Shown: positions 15,349 to 21,868 of the stretch, piece by piece
Layout of the letters: every line of letters begins with the position of its first letter
Position numbering within the stretch: the stretch's first letter is position 1
Assembly (NCBI GenBank): GCA_944391565.1
Contig: CALXUB010000011.1
Span: 1-32,851, forward strand
Source: an uncultured Alphaproteobacteria bacterium
GTDB taxonomy: Bacteria; Pseudomonadota; Alphaproteobacteria; CAAHEQ01; UBA3637
Length of the DNA: 32,851 nt
Direction: 5' to 3'
The notes under the pieces: model-generated
Database searches by the model: none
The model's input: only the letters and a program-made list of their open reading frames with translations
Told to the model about the DNA's origin: nothing
Translations under genes and position numbers: made by a program

Positions 15349-15798
15349 TTACTTCGCGGGTTCCAATAAAACGGTTCCTTGTTTTAAGCGTGCTTCATAG
15401 TAAATAGCCCTGAGTGAATCGCGCACATCATGCGGATAGGGAATTTTTTTCATGACGGCGATCCCCGTTTTATCCGTTGAAGACACAATGATGGTGCCTA
15501 AGTTTGCCCAACGATCGGTTAAAGACTGAATTGTTTTTGAATCGACAATGCGATAGAGTTCGATTTCATCGACGGTTCGCCCCAAAATGCCGGAGATAAT
15601 AATCAACCGTGTGGAGGTCAGCACATAATATCGATAAGTGCGATACAGGTGCAGCGGTATCAAGAACAGCCCCAGCGTGCAAAGTGTCAGAATCAGATAA
15701 AGAGGATTATACTTCCAATCTGCGATGGAGCCGGTCACTTGCCAATAGAATTGCTCTTGAGAGTCGAGCATTTGGCGCAAGATTTCTTCATTTTTCAT
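15349..15798 (-). CDS. bacterial PH-domain membrane protein
   Basis: 149 residues. A short helical N-terminus is followed by a hydrophobic hairpin-like stretch (Y-N-P-L-Y-L-I-L-T-L-C-T-L-G-L-F-L-I-P, about 30-50), then a YdbS-type PH domain: Y-R-Y-Y-V-L-T-S-T-R-L-I-I-I-S-G-I-L-G-R, V-D-E-I-E-L-Y-R-I-V-D and the strand G-T-I-I-V-S-S-T-D. The region ends in a helix with R-D-S-L-R-A-I-Y-Y-E-A-R. Such proteins are membrane-anchored with unknown ligand. It converges on kdsB and has no partner gene beside it. Confidence 0.82.
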   Translation of the reverse strand: MKNEEILRQMLDSQEQFYWQVTGSIADWKYNPLYLILTLCTLGLFLIPLHLYRTYRYYVLTSTRLIIISGILGRTVDEIELYRIVDSKTIQSLTDRWANLGTIIVSSTDKTGIAVMKKIPYPHDVRDSLRAIYYEARLKQGTVLLEPAK

Positions 15799-15942
15799 TT
15801 TTTATTTCCCTTTTTTAAGCGTGAATCTCCTTCCAGTTTATGCAAAAGCCCCTAAAACTGCAAGAGAAAAAAGCAATTTCATATTTTGGCATGGTCGCAC
15901 GCATAAGGCTATATTATTTTTTAAAATTTCAACTTTTTGTAG

Positions 15943-15972
15943 TAGACAATCTCTTTTTTTTGTTGTTAGAGT
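15943..15972 (+). promoter_or_regulatory. probable promoter of barrel protein 2
   Basis: TAGACA (15943-15948), 18 bases, TAGAGT (15967-15972). The -35 hexamer and spacer length equal those of the Cys-rich genes. Confidence 0.45.
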
Positions 15973-16016
15973 AATACCTGTTGTACTTCATATCTTATTT
16001 TAAAAAGGAGTTAAAA

Positions 16017-16616
16017 ATGAAGAAGTATCTTTTATCGACTTTCGCTGCGCTTGCAGCAGTGACGATGGCGTCTTCCGCCAACGCACAGACATCGTATTAT
16101 GACGATATGTACGTTCGCGTTGACGGCGGTTATGCGATCGGTATGAAAAAGACGGAAGGCGCGGCCATTTTTGATGCGGGTGTGGGTTTCCGTTTGAATG
16201 ATTATTTCAGAGCAGACGTGACAGCCGAATGGCGTCCGTGGGGCAGACAAAAGTTCAAAGACAACGGTGTCGAAGTCGGAAAAGCCGACATGTGGACATT
16301 GGGTGCCATGGCGAACATTTATGCCTCTTATCCTGTTTATGACAAGTTCTCTGTGTATGCCACCGGCGGTGTCGGATATTCTTATAACAAGACCGACAAA
16401 TTCAAAGGTGAATACAAAGGGGAAGGCAAAAGCAATTTTGCCTGGAACGTGGGTGCCGGCGTAGAATATGCGTTGACTCCTTGCGTGACATTAGATCTGG
16501 GGTACCGCTATTCAGATTTGGGCAAAGCAAAGGTTAAATCCTATGCAACTGGCGCAAAACTGGAAGAAGACGTCAGATACAGCGATGTTAAAATCGGTAT
16601 GCAATACTACTTTTAA
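16017..16616 (+). CDS. outer-membrane beta-barrel protein 2
   Basis: 199 residues from the ATG at 16017, set by AAAAAGGAG at 16002-16010. Residues 1-23 form a signal peptide ending A-N-A-Q. The mature part shows alternating strands with long polar loops: M-Y-V-R-V-D-G-G-Y-A-I-G, D-A-G-V-G-F-R-L-N-D-Y-F-R-A-D-V-T, V-Y-A-T-G-G-V-G-Y-S-Y, W-N-V-G-A-G-V-E-Y-A-L, and a final V-K-I-G-M-Q-Y-Y-F with C-terminal Phe. This is the Opa/OmpA-like porin-fold surface protein common in alphaproteobacteria. It is a single-gene unit with its own promoter and terminator. Function beyond surface barrel is not readable. Confidence 0.85.
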   Translation: MKKYLLSTFAALAAVTMASSANAQTSYYDDMYVRVDGGYAIGMKKTEGAAIFDAGVGFRLNDYFRADVTAEWRPWGRQKFKDNGVEVGKADMWTLGAMANIYASYPVYDKFSVYATGGVGYSYNKTDKFKGEYKGEGKSNFAWNVGAGVEYALTPCVTLDLGYRYSDLGKAKVKSYATGAKLEEDVRYSDVKIGMQYYF

Positions 16617-16652
16617 CATCTAAAATTATCGTATTCTCATTCCTCTGTAAGA

Positions 16653-16683
16653 GCCAGCTCAAGGTCCGCCTTGGGCTGGTTTC
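16653..16683 (+). terminator. Rho-independent terminator of barrel protein 2
   Basis: CCAGCTCAAGG pairs with CCTTGGGCTGG (one G-T pair) around TCCG, followed by TTTCTT. It abuts the end of the ankyrin gene on the other strand. Confidence 0.75.
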
Positions 16684-17751
16684 TTAATCGGCACGGTCCC
16701 TTTGGCTCCGCCGCCAAGCAGCCAACTTCGCCCGACGCTTGCGTGCCGTCTCGGCAGATTTTGTCATCGCGGCAAAACTGCGCAGGCTTTGTTGGTGAAT
16801 TTTCTCCGGATCGTGGTCGTCTTGAGGCAAATGACCCGCTTGCGCCAAATATAAAGCCTCCACCTTTTCCAGGCAATTCAATCGTTGACCGCGCGCATAA
16901 TCCAAAAGCGTCCGTTTTTCCAAATTCACAGTATCAACACGCACCCCTTTGTCCAGCAAAAAGTTCAAACAGTTCAAACGACCTTGGTTCGTCTCAAAAT
17001 CCATCAACACGTTTTTCATCCGTGCCCAATTGGCACATGAATCCGCCCGAACACAAAGTAAAGCGGCCGTATCCCCATTCCGATCTTGATCATTAAGGGT
17101 TTCGGGTTCTTGCTGATAAAGATAACGCAAAGCTTCCAAACTTCCGTGCATGCAAGCGGCCATCATCGGGGTCCGACGACGAAAAAACGTGTGCCGATGT
17201 TCTTCTGCAAGCTCCGCAACCCGCACCGGTTTGACGGAAGGCGCCTTTTTTTCCCGATAAAAAAAGTCCAAAAGCGACACATTGTTTTGATAAGCCGCCA
17301 TCTCCACAACCCCAAAATGATAATCAAACGTGCGAATCAACGGATCAGCTCCACGCTTGTACAGCTCTTTGGCTTCATAATTCAGGTTCATCTCCACCGC
17401 GCGCAAAAGCAGTGTATAACCTTGCATATCCCGCCGGTTTATCATCTCAGGCGGCAGATTTTCCAACAACGCATCAAAAATCGGACGCCGGCGATTGACT
17501 TCGTGAAACCAAGCCTCATTCAGCTTTTGAACTTCCCGAGCCGTCGCATTATTCGATTCATAATAATTCATTCGAATCACAAACGGCGCCCGCGCATTCA
17601 TCAACGATTTAAAATATGTGTGCAGCACCGTATCCCGCTGATTATTCACCTGCGTCAAATCCGGATTTTGTTTTAAATAATGTGTGACGGCAGACATGTC
17701 CCCGCGATCAATGGCCATAAACAATTCATTCTCAATGCTTTCAAATTCCAT
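16684..17751 (-). CDS. ankyrin-repeat protein
   Basis: 355 residues, no signal peptide or membrane segment. Divergent ankyrin repeats can be seen: D-M-S-A-V-T-H-Y-L-K-Q-N-P (about 18-30) with Q-R-D-T-V-L-H-T; D-M-Q-G-Y-T-L-L-L-R-A-V-E plus K-R-G-A-D-P; R-R-T-P-M-M-A-A-C-M-H-G-S-L-E-A-L-R-Y-L; D-R-N-G-D-T-A-A-L-L; and L-N-F-L-L-D-K-G-V-R-V-D with R-T-L-L-D-Y-A. The C-terminus is strongly basic (about residues 325-355, rich in Arg/Lys). Ankyrin repeats mediate protein binding; in host-associated alphaproteobacteria some are effectors, but nothing here shows secretion. A perfect promoter precedes it. Confidence 0.85.
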   Translation of the reverse strand: MEFESIENELFMAIDRGDMSAVTHYLKQNPDLTQVNNQRDTVLHTYFKSLMNARAPFVIRMNYYESNNATAREVQKLNEAWFHEVNRRRPIFDALLENLPPEMINRRDMQGYTLLLRAVEMNLNYEAKELYKRGADPLIRTFDYHFGVVEMAAYQNNVSLLDFFYREKKAPSVKPVRVAELAEEHRHTFFRRRTPMMAACMHGSLEALRYLYQQEPETLNDQDRNGDTAALLCVRADSCANWARMKNVLMDFETNQGRLNCLNFLLDKGVRVDTVNLEKRTLLDYARGQRLNCLEKVEALYLAQAGHLPQDDHDPEKIHQQSLRSFAAMTKSAETARKRRAKLAAWRRSQRDRAD

Positions 17752-17778
17752 GGTTTTCCCCTTTCTGTGATGAAAAAC

Positions 17779-17807
17779 AGTATACTTGTTTTGATGTGTT
17801 TTGTCAA
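17779..17807 (-). promoter_or_regulatory. promoter of the ankyrin gene
   Basis: On the minus strand TTGACA (17807-17802), 17 bases, TATACT (17784-17779). Confidence 0.85.
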
Positions 17808-17931
17808 TATTTTTATCTATTTTATTATGAAAAGAAAAAATGTTGTTGAATAAAGAGCGTTTCCATCCTTTTGAAATTCAAGGGGCATGCGGTGTGTCTT
17901 TTTTCAATAAATAAAAACTTTTCTTTTGATC

Positions 17932-17982
17932 AAAAAGGGCCTTTTTGGTTTGGGTTCGGAAGGCGGCAAAAAGGCCCTTTTT
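17932..17982. repeat. palindrome module A, inverted loop
   Basis: The 15-bp stem AAAAAGGGCCTTTTT and its complement (17932-17946, 17968-17982) enclose a G-rich loop (GGTTTGGGTTCGG...GGCGGC). That loop is the reverse complement of the type seen at 3666 and 3961. Confidence 0.85.
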
Positions 17983-18022
17983 CGCTATGAATTTGCCTAT
18001 TTATTAAATAAAGCTGCAACAC

Positions 18023-18061
18023 AGGCTACCCGCAGAAATCTTCGCGCGGCGCGGGCGGCCT
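18023..18061. repeat. palindrome module B, imperfect
   Basis: AGGCTACCCGC (left) and GCGGGCGGCCT (right) form a stem with two mismatches; the loop keeps AAATCTTCGCG. Confidence 0.65.
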
Positions 18062-18079
18062 CAAACAACATTTATCAAA

Positions 18080-18123
18080 AGCGCGCTTCCTGGTTTTTCA
18101 TGGGCGCGGGCAGGAAGCGCGCT
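18080..18123. repeat. palindrome module C
   Basis: A 13-bp stem AGCGCGCTTCCTG / CAGGAAGCGCGCT (18080-18092, 18111-18123). Confidence 0.85.
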
Positions 18124-18200
18124 AAAACACAAAAAACTGATAAGAAAAATTAAAATAATTCATCCCTTACTTGGCTTTTTTAAGTTGGAGTGTCATCCCA

Positions 18201-18241
18201 AGCCCGCCCCCTGAAATTCAGGGGGGCACAGGGGGCGGGCT
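18201..18241. repeat. palindrome module D
   Basis: A 13-bp stem AGCCCGCCCCCTG / CAGGGGGCGGGCT (18201-18213, 18229-18241) with an inner self-complementary CCCCCTGAAATTCAGGGGG, so two alternative hairpins are possible. A T/A-rich tail follows. Confidence 0.85.
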
Positions 18242-18291
18242 TTAAAAAACACCCCTACTTCAATACAAATTCTCTTGTCAAAAAATAATGA

Positions 18292-18321
18292 TGGACAAAC
18301 AAACGACAAATCCGCTATCAT
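18292..18321 (+). promoter_or_regulatory. promoter of Cys-rich gene 2
   Basis: TGGACA (18292-18297), 18 bases, TATCAT (18316-18321); shared with genes 1 and 3. Confidence 0.7.
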
Positions 18322-18351
18322 ACCTTCAGAACACATGAAAGGAGTTTAATC

Positions 18352-18981
18352 ATGTTCACTTTAACCAAATTGACCCCCCCTCCCCCTGTTCTCCTCTTTA
18401 ACCTAACCATCTGTCTCTGTTTCTCTCTCCCCGTTCAAGCTAAAATCATTCAAAGAAAAATGCACATGGTCTGCCAAGAACATGAGTCTGCTTATTGGAA
18501 CGGGTCTAAAGGCGTTTGCTGCGATAAATCAATCAAACAAGTCGCCAATGAAAACAGATACGCCTGCTGCGAAGAATGGCAAAACGCTTATCTTTACAAC
18601 AATGCCGTCGTTTGCTGCAACGAGGACCCAAATACGACGCCAAACAACCTCTGCTGCACGAAACAAAATGAAAAAGCTTACACGTATGATTATTGGTATG
18701 AAGTCATTTTTGGCAGCGGATCTACTGGCATAATAGAAACAAGAACCAGTTGCTGCGTCAATAATCCGGTAGATGTTTTAGATTTTGAAGATGGAAATAG
18801 ACGCCAATATGGTGTTTGCTGTCCTTCAGAGAAACCTTATATTGCATTAAGTATTAAAGGTAAAGATCCTTACACAGGCCCTTATCAAAAATATGCTTGT
18901 TTCGAATGTCCTCATCCTGTTATACTTGAAGAAACCTCCGGTCCATACGGCGAAGAAAAAACGACGTATGGTTGCCCATGA
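18352..18981 (+). CDS. secreted Cys-rich repeat protein 2 (interrupted C tract)
   Basis: 209 residues; GAAAGGAG precedes the ATG. It has a signal peptide (MFTLTKL, T-P-P-P-P, hydrophobic core, V-Q-A-K). The mature chain has Cys pairs at regular spacing (G-V-C-C-D, Y-A-C-C-E-E, V-V-C-C-N-E, L-C-C-T-K, S-C-C-V-N, V-C-C-P-S) and ends Y-G-C-P. From the start to about residue 120 it is nearly identical to gene 3; after that the two diverge in sequence and length. Its Pro codons are CCC CCT CCC CCT, so the C run is broken (C7-T-C5) and should not slip. It is therefore probably constitutively in frame, unlike genes 1 and 3. Confidence 0.85.
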   Translation: MFTLTKLTPPPPVLLFNLTICLCFSLPVQAKIIQRKMHMVCQEHESAYWNGSKGVCCDKSIKQVANENRYACCEEWQNAYLYNNAVVCCNEDPNTTPNNLCCTKQNEKAYTYDYWYEVIFGSGSTGIIETRTSCCVNNPVDVLDFEDGNRRQYGVCCPSEKPYIALSIKGKDPYTGPYQKYACFECPHPVILEETSGPYGEEKTTYGCP

Positions 18982-18993
18982 TAAAACCATTTC

Positions 18994-19049
18994 TTACATT
19001 TATGAAAAATACGCTTTTCAGGAGAATTTCCGGACATAAAAACCTAAAA
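18994..19049 (+). repeat. 3'-flank repeat of Cys-rich genes, copy 1
   Basis: About 56 bases beginning TTACATTTATGAAAAATACG, essentially identical to 19876-19931. It marks the 3' edge of a duplicated gene unit of 882-base period. Confidence 0.85.
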
Positions 19050-19094
19050 AATGCTTAAGTTGGATAGGGAACATAAAAAAATCTCCTCATCCCA

Positions 19095-19135
19095 AGCCCG
19101 CCCCCTGATTTTCAGGGGGGCGCAGGGGGCGGGCT
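19095..19135. repeat. palindrome module D
   Basis: A 13-bp stem AGCCCGCCCCCTG / CAGGGGGCGGGCT (19095-19107, 19123-19135); terminator-like between genes 2 and 3. Confidence 0.85.
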
Positions 19136-19193
19136 AAAACAAAAAACAACACACCCATTTGAATACAAATTCTCTTGTCCAAAAAAATAATCA

Positions 19194-19223
19194 TAGACAA
19201 ATAAATTACAAATCTGCTATCAT
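19194..19223 (+). promoter_or_regulatory. promoter of Cys-rich gene 3
   Basis: TAGACA (19194-19199), 18 bases, TATCAT (19218-19223). Confidence 0.7.
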
Positions 19224-19253
19224 ACCTTCAGAACACATGAAAGGAGTTTGATC

Positions 19254-19865
19254 ATGTTCACTTTAACTAAATTGACCCCCCCCCCCCCTACTTTAACTAA
19301 TCTTTTCAATTACTTAATCATCTTTTCAGTCCTCACCCTTCCCGTTCAAGCTAAAATCATTCAAAGAAAAATGCACATGGTCTGTCAAGAACATGAGTCT
19401 GCTTATTGGGACGGGTCTAAAGGCGTTTGCTGCGATAAATCAATCAAACAGGTCGCCAATGAAAACAGATACGCCTGCTGCGAAGAATGGCAAAACGCTT
19501 ATCTTTACAACAATACCGTCATTTGCTGCAACGAAGACCCAAATACGACGCCAAACAACCTCTGCTGCACGAAACAAAATGAAAAAGCTTACACGTATGA
19601 TTATTGGTATGAAGATGTATATGGCAACAGCGGAATAATGGAAACTTATACCAGTTGCTGCGCCAACAATCCTGTAGATGTGTTAGCGGTTGAGGACGAC
19701 AGTGGTCGCCAGTATGGTGTTTGCTGTCCTTCGGAGAAACCTTATCCTGGCTTAGCCGGCACGGGTTTAAATGGTTATCGAGGTTATGCTTGCTTCAGTT
19801 GTTCCGACACCGTCGTTATTGAAGAAAACTGGGACGGATCCGAGGCCACTTATGGCTGTCCTTGA
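19254..19865 (+). CDS. secreted Cys-rich repeat protein 3, candidate phase-variable
   Basis: 203 residues. The ATG at 19254 follows AAAGGAG; a TTG six bases earlier is in frame but less likely. Signal peptide as in the paralogues (T-P-P-P-P, hydrophobic core, L-P-V-Q-A-K). Six Cys-Cys pairs follow the pattern of gene 2, with A-Y-W-D-G-S before the first. The Pro run is coded by 13 uninterrupted C (19276-19288); 12 C would give CTA CTT TAA and 14 C would give TAC TTT AAC TAA, so either slip truncates it after about a dozen codons. The C-terminal third differs from gene 2. It is the second half of a tandem duplication. Confidence 0.85.
   Translation: MFTLTKLTPPPPTLTNLFNYLIIFSVLTLPVQAKIIQRKMHMVCQEHESAYWDGSKGVCCDKSIKQVANENRYACCEEWQNAYLYNNTVICCNEDPNTTPNNLCCTKQNEKAYTYDYWYEDVYGNSGIMETYTSCCANNPVDVLAVEDDSGRQYGVCCPSEKPYPGLAGTGLNGYRGYACFSCSDTVVIEENWDGSEATYGCP
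19276..19288 (+). repeat. poly-C tract (C13) inside Cys-rich gene 3
   Basis: Thirteen C in a row in the signal-peptide coding part, the same length and position as in gene 1. Confidence 0.9.
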
Positions 19866-19875
19866 CGAAGGTCAT

Positions 19876-19931
19876 TTACATTTATGAAAAATACGCTTTT
19901 CAGGAGAATTTCCGGACATAAAAACCTAAAA
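19876..19931 (+). repeat. 3'-flank repeat of Cys-rich genes, copy 2
   Basis: Repeat of 18994-19049, downstream of gene 3. Confidence 0.85.
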
Positions 19932-20139
19932 CTGGATGTATCAGAAGGTCATACATTTCTCTGAGACATTTTTAAAAAGGCGTTTCATACCCTTTCATGA
20001 GGGGACTTGTCTTTTAAGGTCAACTTTTAACCTGAAAAGTGGTAATTTTTTTAAGTTTTCTGCCTATTTCAGCCATTAAACAAGGAACACATTTTTAAGT
20101 TCTTAACGAAAAAAAATGCAAAAAAGCAACACTTTATAG

Positions 20140-20169
20140 TTGACTTATCAGTTCATCTATGCATATATT
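20140..20169 (+). promoter_or_regulatory. probable promoter of the XRE regulator
   Basis: TTGACT (20140-20145), 18 bases, TATATT (20164-20169). Confidence 0.5.
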
Positions 20170-20224
20170 ACTACGACTGTATTCGAAAAAAGGAATACCA
20201 AACCATAAACAGAGGAGAAAAAGA

Positions 20225-20722
20225 ATGGCGAAAAAATCTTTACGAGGTCGTGTTGACGGAGCCCCCAATCCGATTGACATTCATGTTGGCAACCGTGTCC
20301 GGATGTGCCGGACGCTGATGGGCATGAGCCAGGAACGACTGGGACAAGCGTTGGGTTTGACGTTTCAACAGGTTCAAAAATACGAACGCGGGATGAACCG
20401 CATCGGGGCGAGCCGTTTGTGGGACATCAGCCAAGTTTTAAACACGCCCGTATCTTTCTTTTACGAGGGCATTTCCGAGGATGCCGAAAATCTATCCCCG
20501 CGGCATGTGAATGAGAATTCGTCTTTGCCGAAGAACATTCGAGACATGATGTTAACGCTGGATACAAATCCGCTGAACCGTCGGGAAACGCTGGAACTTG
20601 TCCGAGCCTACTACCGCATTGCCGACCGCAACGCGGCACACCGGATTTTTGACTTGATTAAAGCGCTGGCCCCCGTTGATGAAACCGAACAAAGTGAGCT
20701 TGACAAACTTTGTGAGGAATAG
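20225..20722 (+). CDS. XRE-family transcriptional regulator
   Basis: 165 residues from the ATG at 20225, which follows AGAGGAG; the in-frame ATG at 20159 lies within the promoter. The N-terminal part P-N-P-I-D-I-H-V-G-N-R-V-R-M-C-R leads into a Cro/CI-type helix-turn-helix (about 22-76) with G-M-S-Q-E-R-L-G-Q-A-L-G-L-T-F-Q-Q-V-Q-K-Y-E-R-G-M-N-R-I-G-A-S-R. This exact type (F-Q-Q-V-Q-K-Y-E-x-G) is widespread in alphaproteobacterial chromosomes, so it may well be a host gene and not a phage repressor. The C-terminal half is helical with no peptidase motif. It is followed by a small gene on the same strand and faces the phage cassette. Confidence 0.9.
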   Translation: MAKKSLRGRVDGAPNPIDIHVGNRVRMCRTLMGMSQERLGQALGLTFQQVQKYERGMNRIGASRLWDISQVLNTPVSFFYEGISEDAENLSPRHVNENSSLPKNIRDMMLTLDTNPLNRRETLELVRAYYRIADRNAAHRIFDLIKALAPVDETEQSELDKLCEE

Positions 20723-20797
20723 TCCTTGGCATATAATCTTTTTTATCTTGATTTTTATGCCAATTGTGTGTATCTTTAAATGAAGAGGAATGTAGAC

Positions 20798-21013
20798 ATG
20801 AAGTATGAAAAACTTTCAGAAACATTAAAAGAATCGTTGGACATCCTGGAAGCTTTAACAGAGGAAGGCTTGATGGTTGTCCCGACGACCCCGACGCCTG
20901 AAATGGTGTCGGCGGCCATGCGCGTTTCAGATTTAACGGAAGAAGAAGTCCGTAAAATCTATTACGCCATGATTACCTTTTCTGACGAGGATTTAATCCT
21001 TGCCAGAAATTAA
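20798..21013 (+). CDS. small acidic protein of unknown function
   Basis: 71 residues from the ATG at 20798, preceded at good distance by GAGGAA; an ATG at 20780 is in frame but lacks a site. Mostly helical and acidic: Y-E-K-L-S-E-T-L-K-E-S-L-D-I-L-E-A-L-T-E-E, then a V-P-T-T-P-T-P turn, then S-D-L-T-E-E-E-V-R-K-I-Y-Y-A-M. It could be a small helical partner of the regulator upstream, 75 bases away. I do not recognise it. A strong terminator follows. Confidence 0.65.
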   Translation: MKYEKLSETLKESLDILEALTEEGLMVVPTTPTPEMVSAAMRVSDLTEEEVRKIYYAMITFSDEDLILARN

Positions 21014-21136
21014 GGAAACGCTAGCATAACGGCGTTTTTTACCTCCTTGACCGAGCGGTGCGAGCATAGCCGCTCGGTTTTTCAATACTTGCCGCACCAG
21101 CAAAAACCCTTTTAAAACAACAATCCAAAAACGCAT
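20993..21136 (-). CDS. possible 47-residue membrane peptide at the end of the phage operon
   Basis: An ATG at 21136, nine bases after the holin-like stop, follows GGGGG and opens 47 codons. The N-terminus is hydrophobic (M-R-F-W-I-V-V-L-K-G-F-L-L-V); the rest is basic. It runs through the terminator hairpin at 21050-21083 and overlaps the end of the gene on the other strand, which argues against it. It may be a lysis accessory peptide or chance. Confidence 0.3.
   Translation of the reverse strand: MRFWIVVLKGFLLVRQVLKNRAAMLAPLGQGGKKRRYASVSLISGKD
21050..21083. terminator. terminator between the small acidic gene and the phage cassette
   Basis: ACCGAGCGG (21050-21058) and CCGCTCGGT (21070-21078) form a 9-bp stem followed by TTTTT on the plus strand. 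On the minus strand the tail is less T-rich, so it mainly serves the plus-strand gene. Confidence 0.8.
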
Positions 21137-21144
21137 TTTTCCCC

Positions 21145-21432
21145 CTAAATCCATTTGTGAAAGAAAAGTTCGGCCGCGGCCATGCAAAAAGCGCTGAATG
21201 TGGTGGCCGCGACCACGGATAACACGGCTTTGATAGGCGCGATTTCGGCACGTGTGATAAATTTTTTTTCCATTTCCGTCATCATGTCGGCCGAAAAAGC
21301 CGCCAGTTGTGTTGTTAAACGCGCCAACTGTCGATTCGTGCTGTCCATGCCTTTTTTTAAATCTTCGATTTGCGCGGCCAAGCCGTCGACGCGCGCCATC
21401 AGCTTGCCGATTTCCACTTGCAGAACCGCCAT
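21145..21432 (-). CDS. holin-like protein with one C-terminal membrane segment
   Basis: 95 residues from the ATG at 21432, which overlaps the endolysin stop (TGATG). Residues 1-65 are an amphipathic coiled-coil-like helix (V-E-I-G-K-L-M-A-R-V-D-G-L-A-A-Q-I-E-D-L-K-K). A single hydrophobic segment lies at about 69-88 (I-K-A-V-L-S-V-V-A-A-T-T-F-S-A-F-C-M-A-A) followed by a short charged tail. This layout resembles XhlA-like or single-span holins. Position directly after the endolysin supports a lysis role, but sequence alone does not prove it. Confidence 0.55.
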   Translation of the reverse strand: MAVLQVEIGKLMARVDGLAAQIEDLKKGMDSTNRQLARLTTQLAAFSADMMTEMEKKFITRAEIAPIKAVLSVVAATTFSAFCMAAAELFFHKWI

Positions 21433-21860
21433 CAGAACACCTCCCGATAGAACAACAATCGTCCGATTTCGGCCACCGGGATTAAGCGGCGCGCCCAAGC
21501 GGGAGAAACATCTTTACGATGGAAATGCGTGGCACCGTTGACCGAGTCGGAAATGAATCCCCGCAGCGCGCGACCGGCCGTTCGCCGGCACAACCGATAA
21601 AACGGATCAGAAGGGTTGAGATGCATCACGCGCTGAAAAGAAGGGCTTTTCGGATTCCAACAGCCGAACTGGAAAGGCCTGAGACACACTTCGGCCGGTG
21701 TTTTTCCCCAAACGGTGCCGGGATATTCTTTGGCGGCCGCCGCTCGGTTTAAAATCACCGACACAACGGCTTCGACGCCCAACAGCCCTTCGCCTTCGGC
21801 TTCGGCATACAGTGTCCGTGCCACAATATCCGCTTCGCTGAACCGATCATCTGATTGCAT
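21432..21860 (-). CDS. SleB-type cell-wall hydrolase (phage endolysin)
   Basis: 142 residues. The pattern A-R-T-L-Y-A-E-A-E-G-E-G ... V-E-A-V-V-S-V-I-L-N-R-A, then P-F-Q-F-G-C-W-N, and G-A-T-H-F-H-R-K is that of the hydrolase_2 (SleB/CwlJ) family of peptidoglycan lytic enzymes; the Glu in Y-A-E-A-E-G-E is the likely catalytic residue. No signal peptide, so release would need a holin, and a holin-like gene overlaps its end by one base. It lies eight bases after terminase. Family length and motifs fit an intact enzyme. Confidence 0.88.
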   Translation of the reverse strand: MQSDDRFSEADIVARTLYAEAEGEGLLGVEAVVSVILNRAAAAKEYPGTVWGKTPAEVCLRPFQFGCWNPKSPSFQRVMHLNPSDPFYRLCRRTAGRALRGFISDSVNGATHFHRKDVSPAWARRLIPVAEIGRLLFYREVF

Positions 21861-21868
21861 GTGACCTC

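Larger units (their letters stand above)
17808..18351. repeat. gene-free palindrome mosaic, locus 2
   Basis: No credible gene. A decayed D core (GAAATTCAAGGGG near 17873-17886), A (17932-17982), linker with ATTTATTAAATAAAG, B (18023-18061), C (18080-18123), the CTGATAAGAAAAATTAAAA linker (18137 on) and full D (18201-18241) come in the same order as at locus 1. The promoter of Cys-rich gene 2 follows. Confidence 0.85.
18982..19253. other. spacer between Cys-rich genes 2 and 3
   Basis: Contains a 56-base block (18994-19049) repeated after gene 3, a D module (19095-19135) and the gene 3 promoter. No gene. Confidence 0.7.
19866..20224. other. spacer upstream of the XRE regulator
   Basis: Contains the second 3'-flank repeat (19876-19931), then AT-rich sequence with no gene, then the XRE promoter. 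ACTTTT and AAAAGT around 20026-20040 followed by a T run could be a weak terminator. Confidence 0.5.

Noticed and set aside
20225..20722. XRE gene as the prophage repressor
   Set aside because: Its sequence type is common as a chromosomal alphaproteobacterial regulator, it is not divergent from the phage promoters, and a regulator with fitting promoters lies at 31010.
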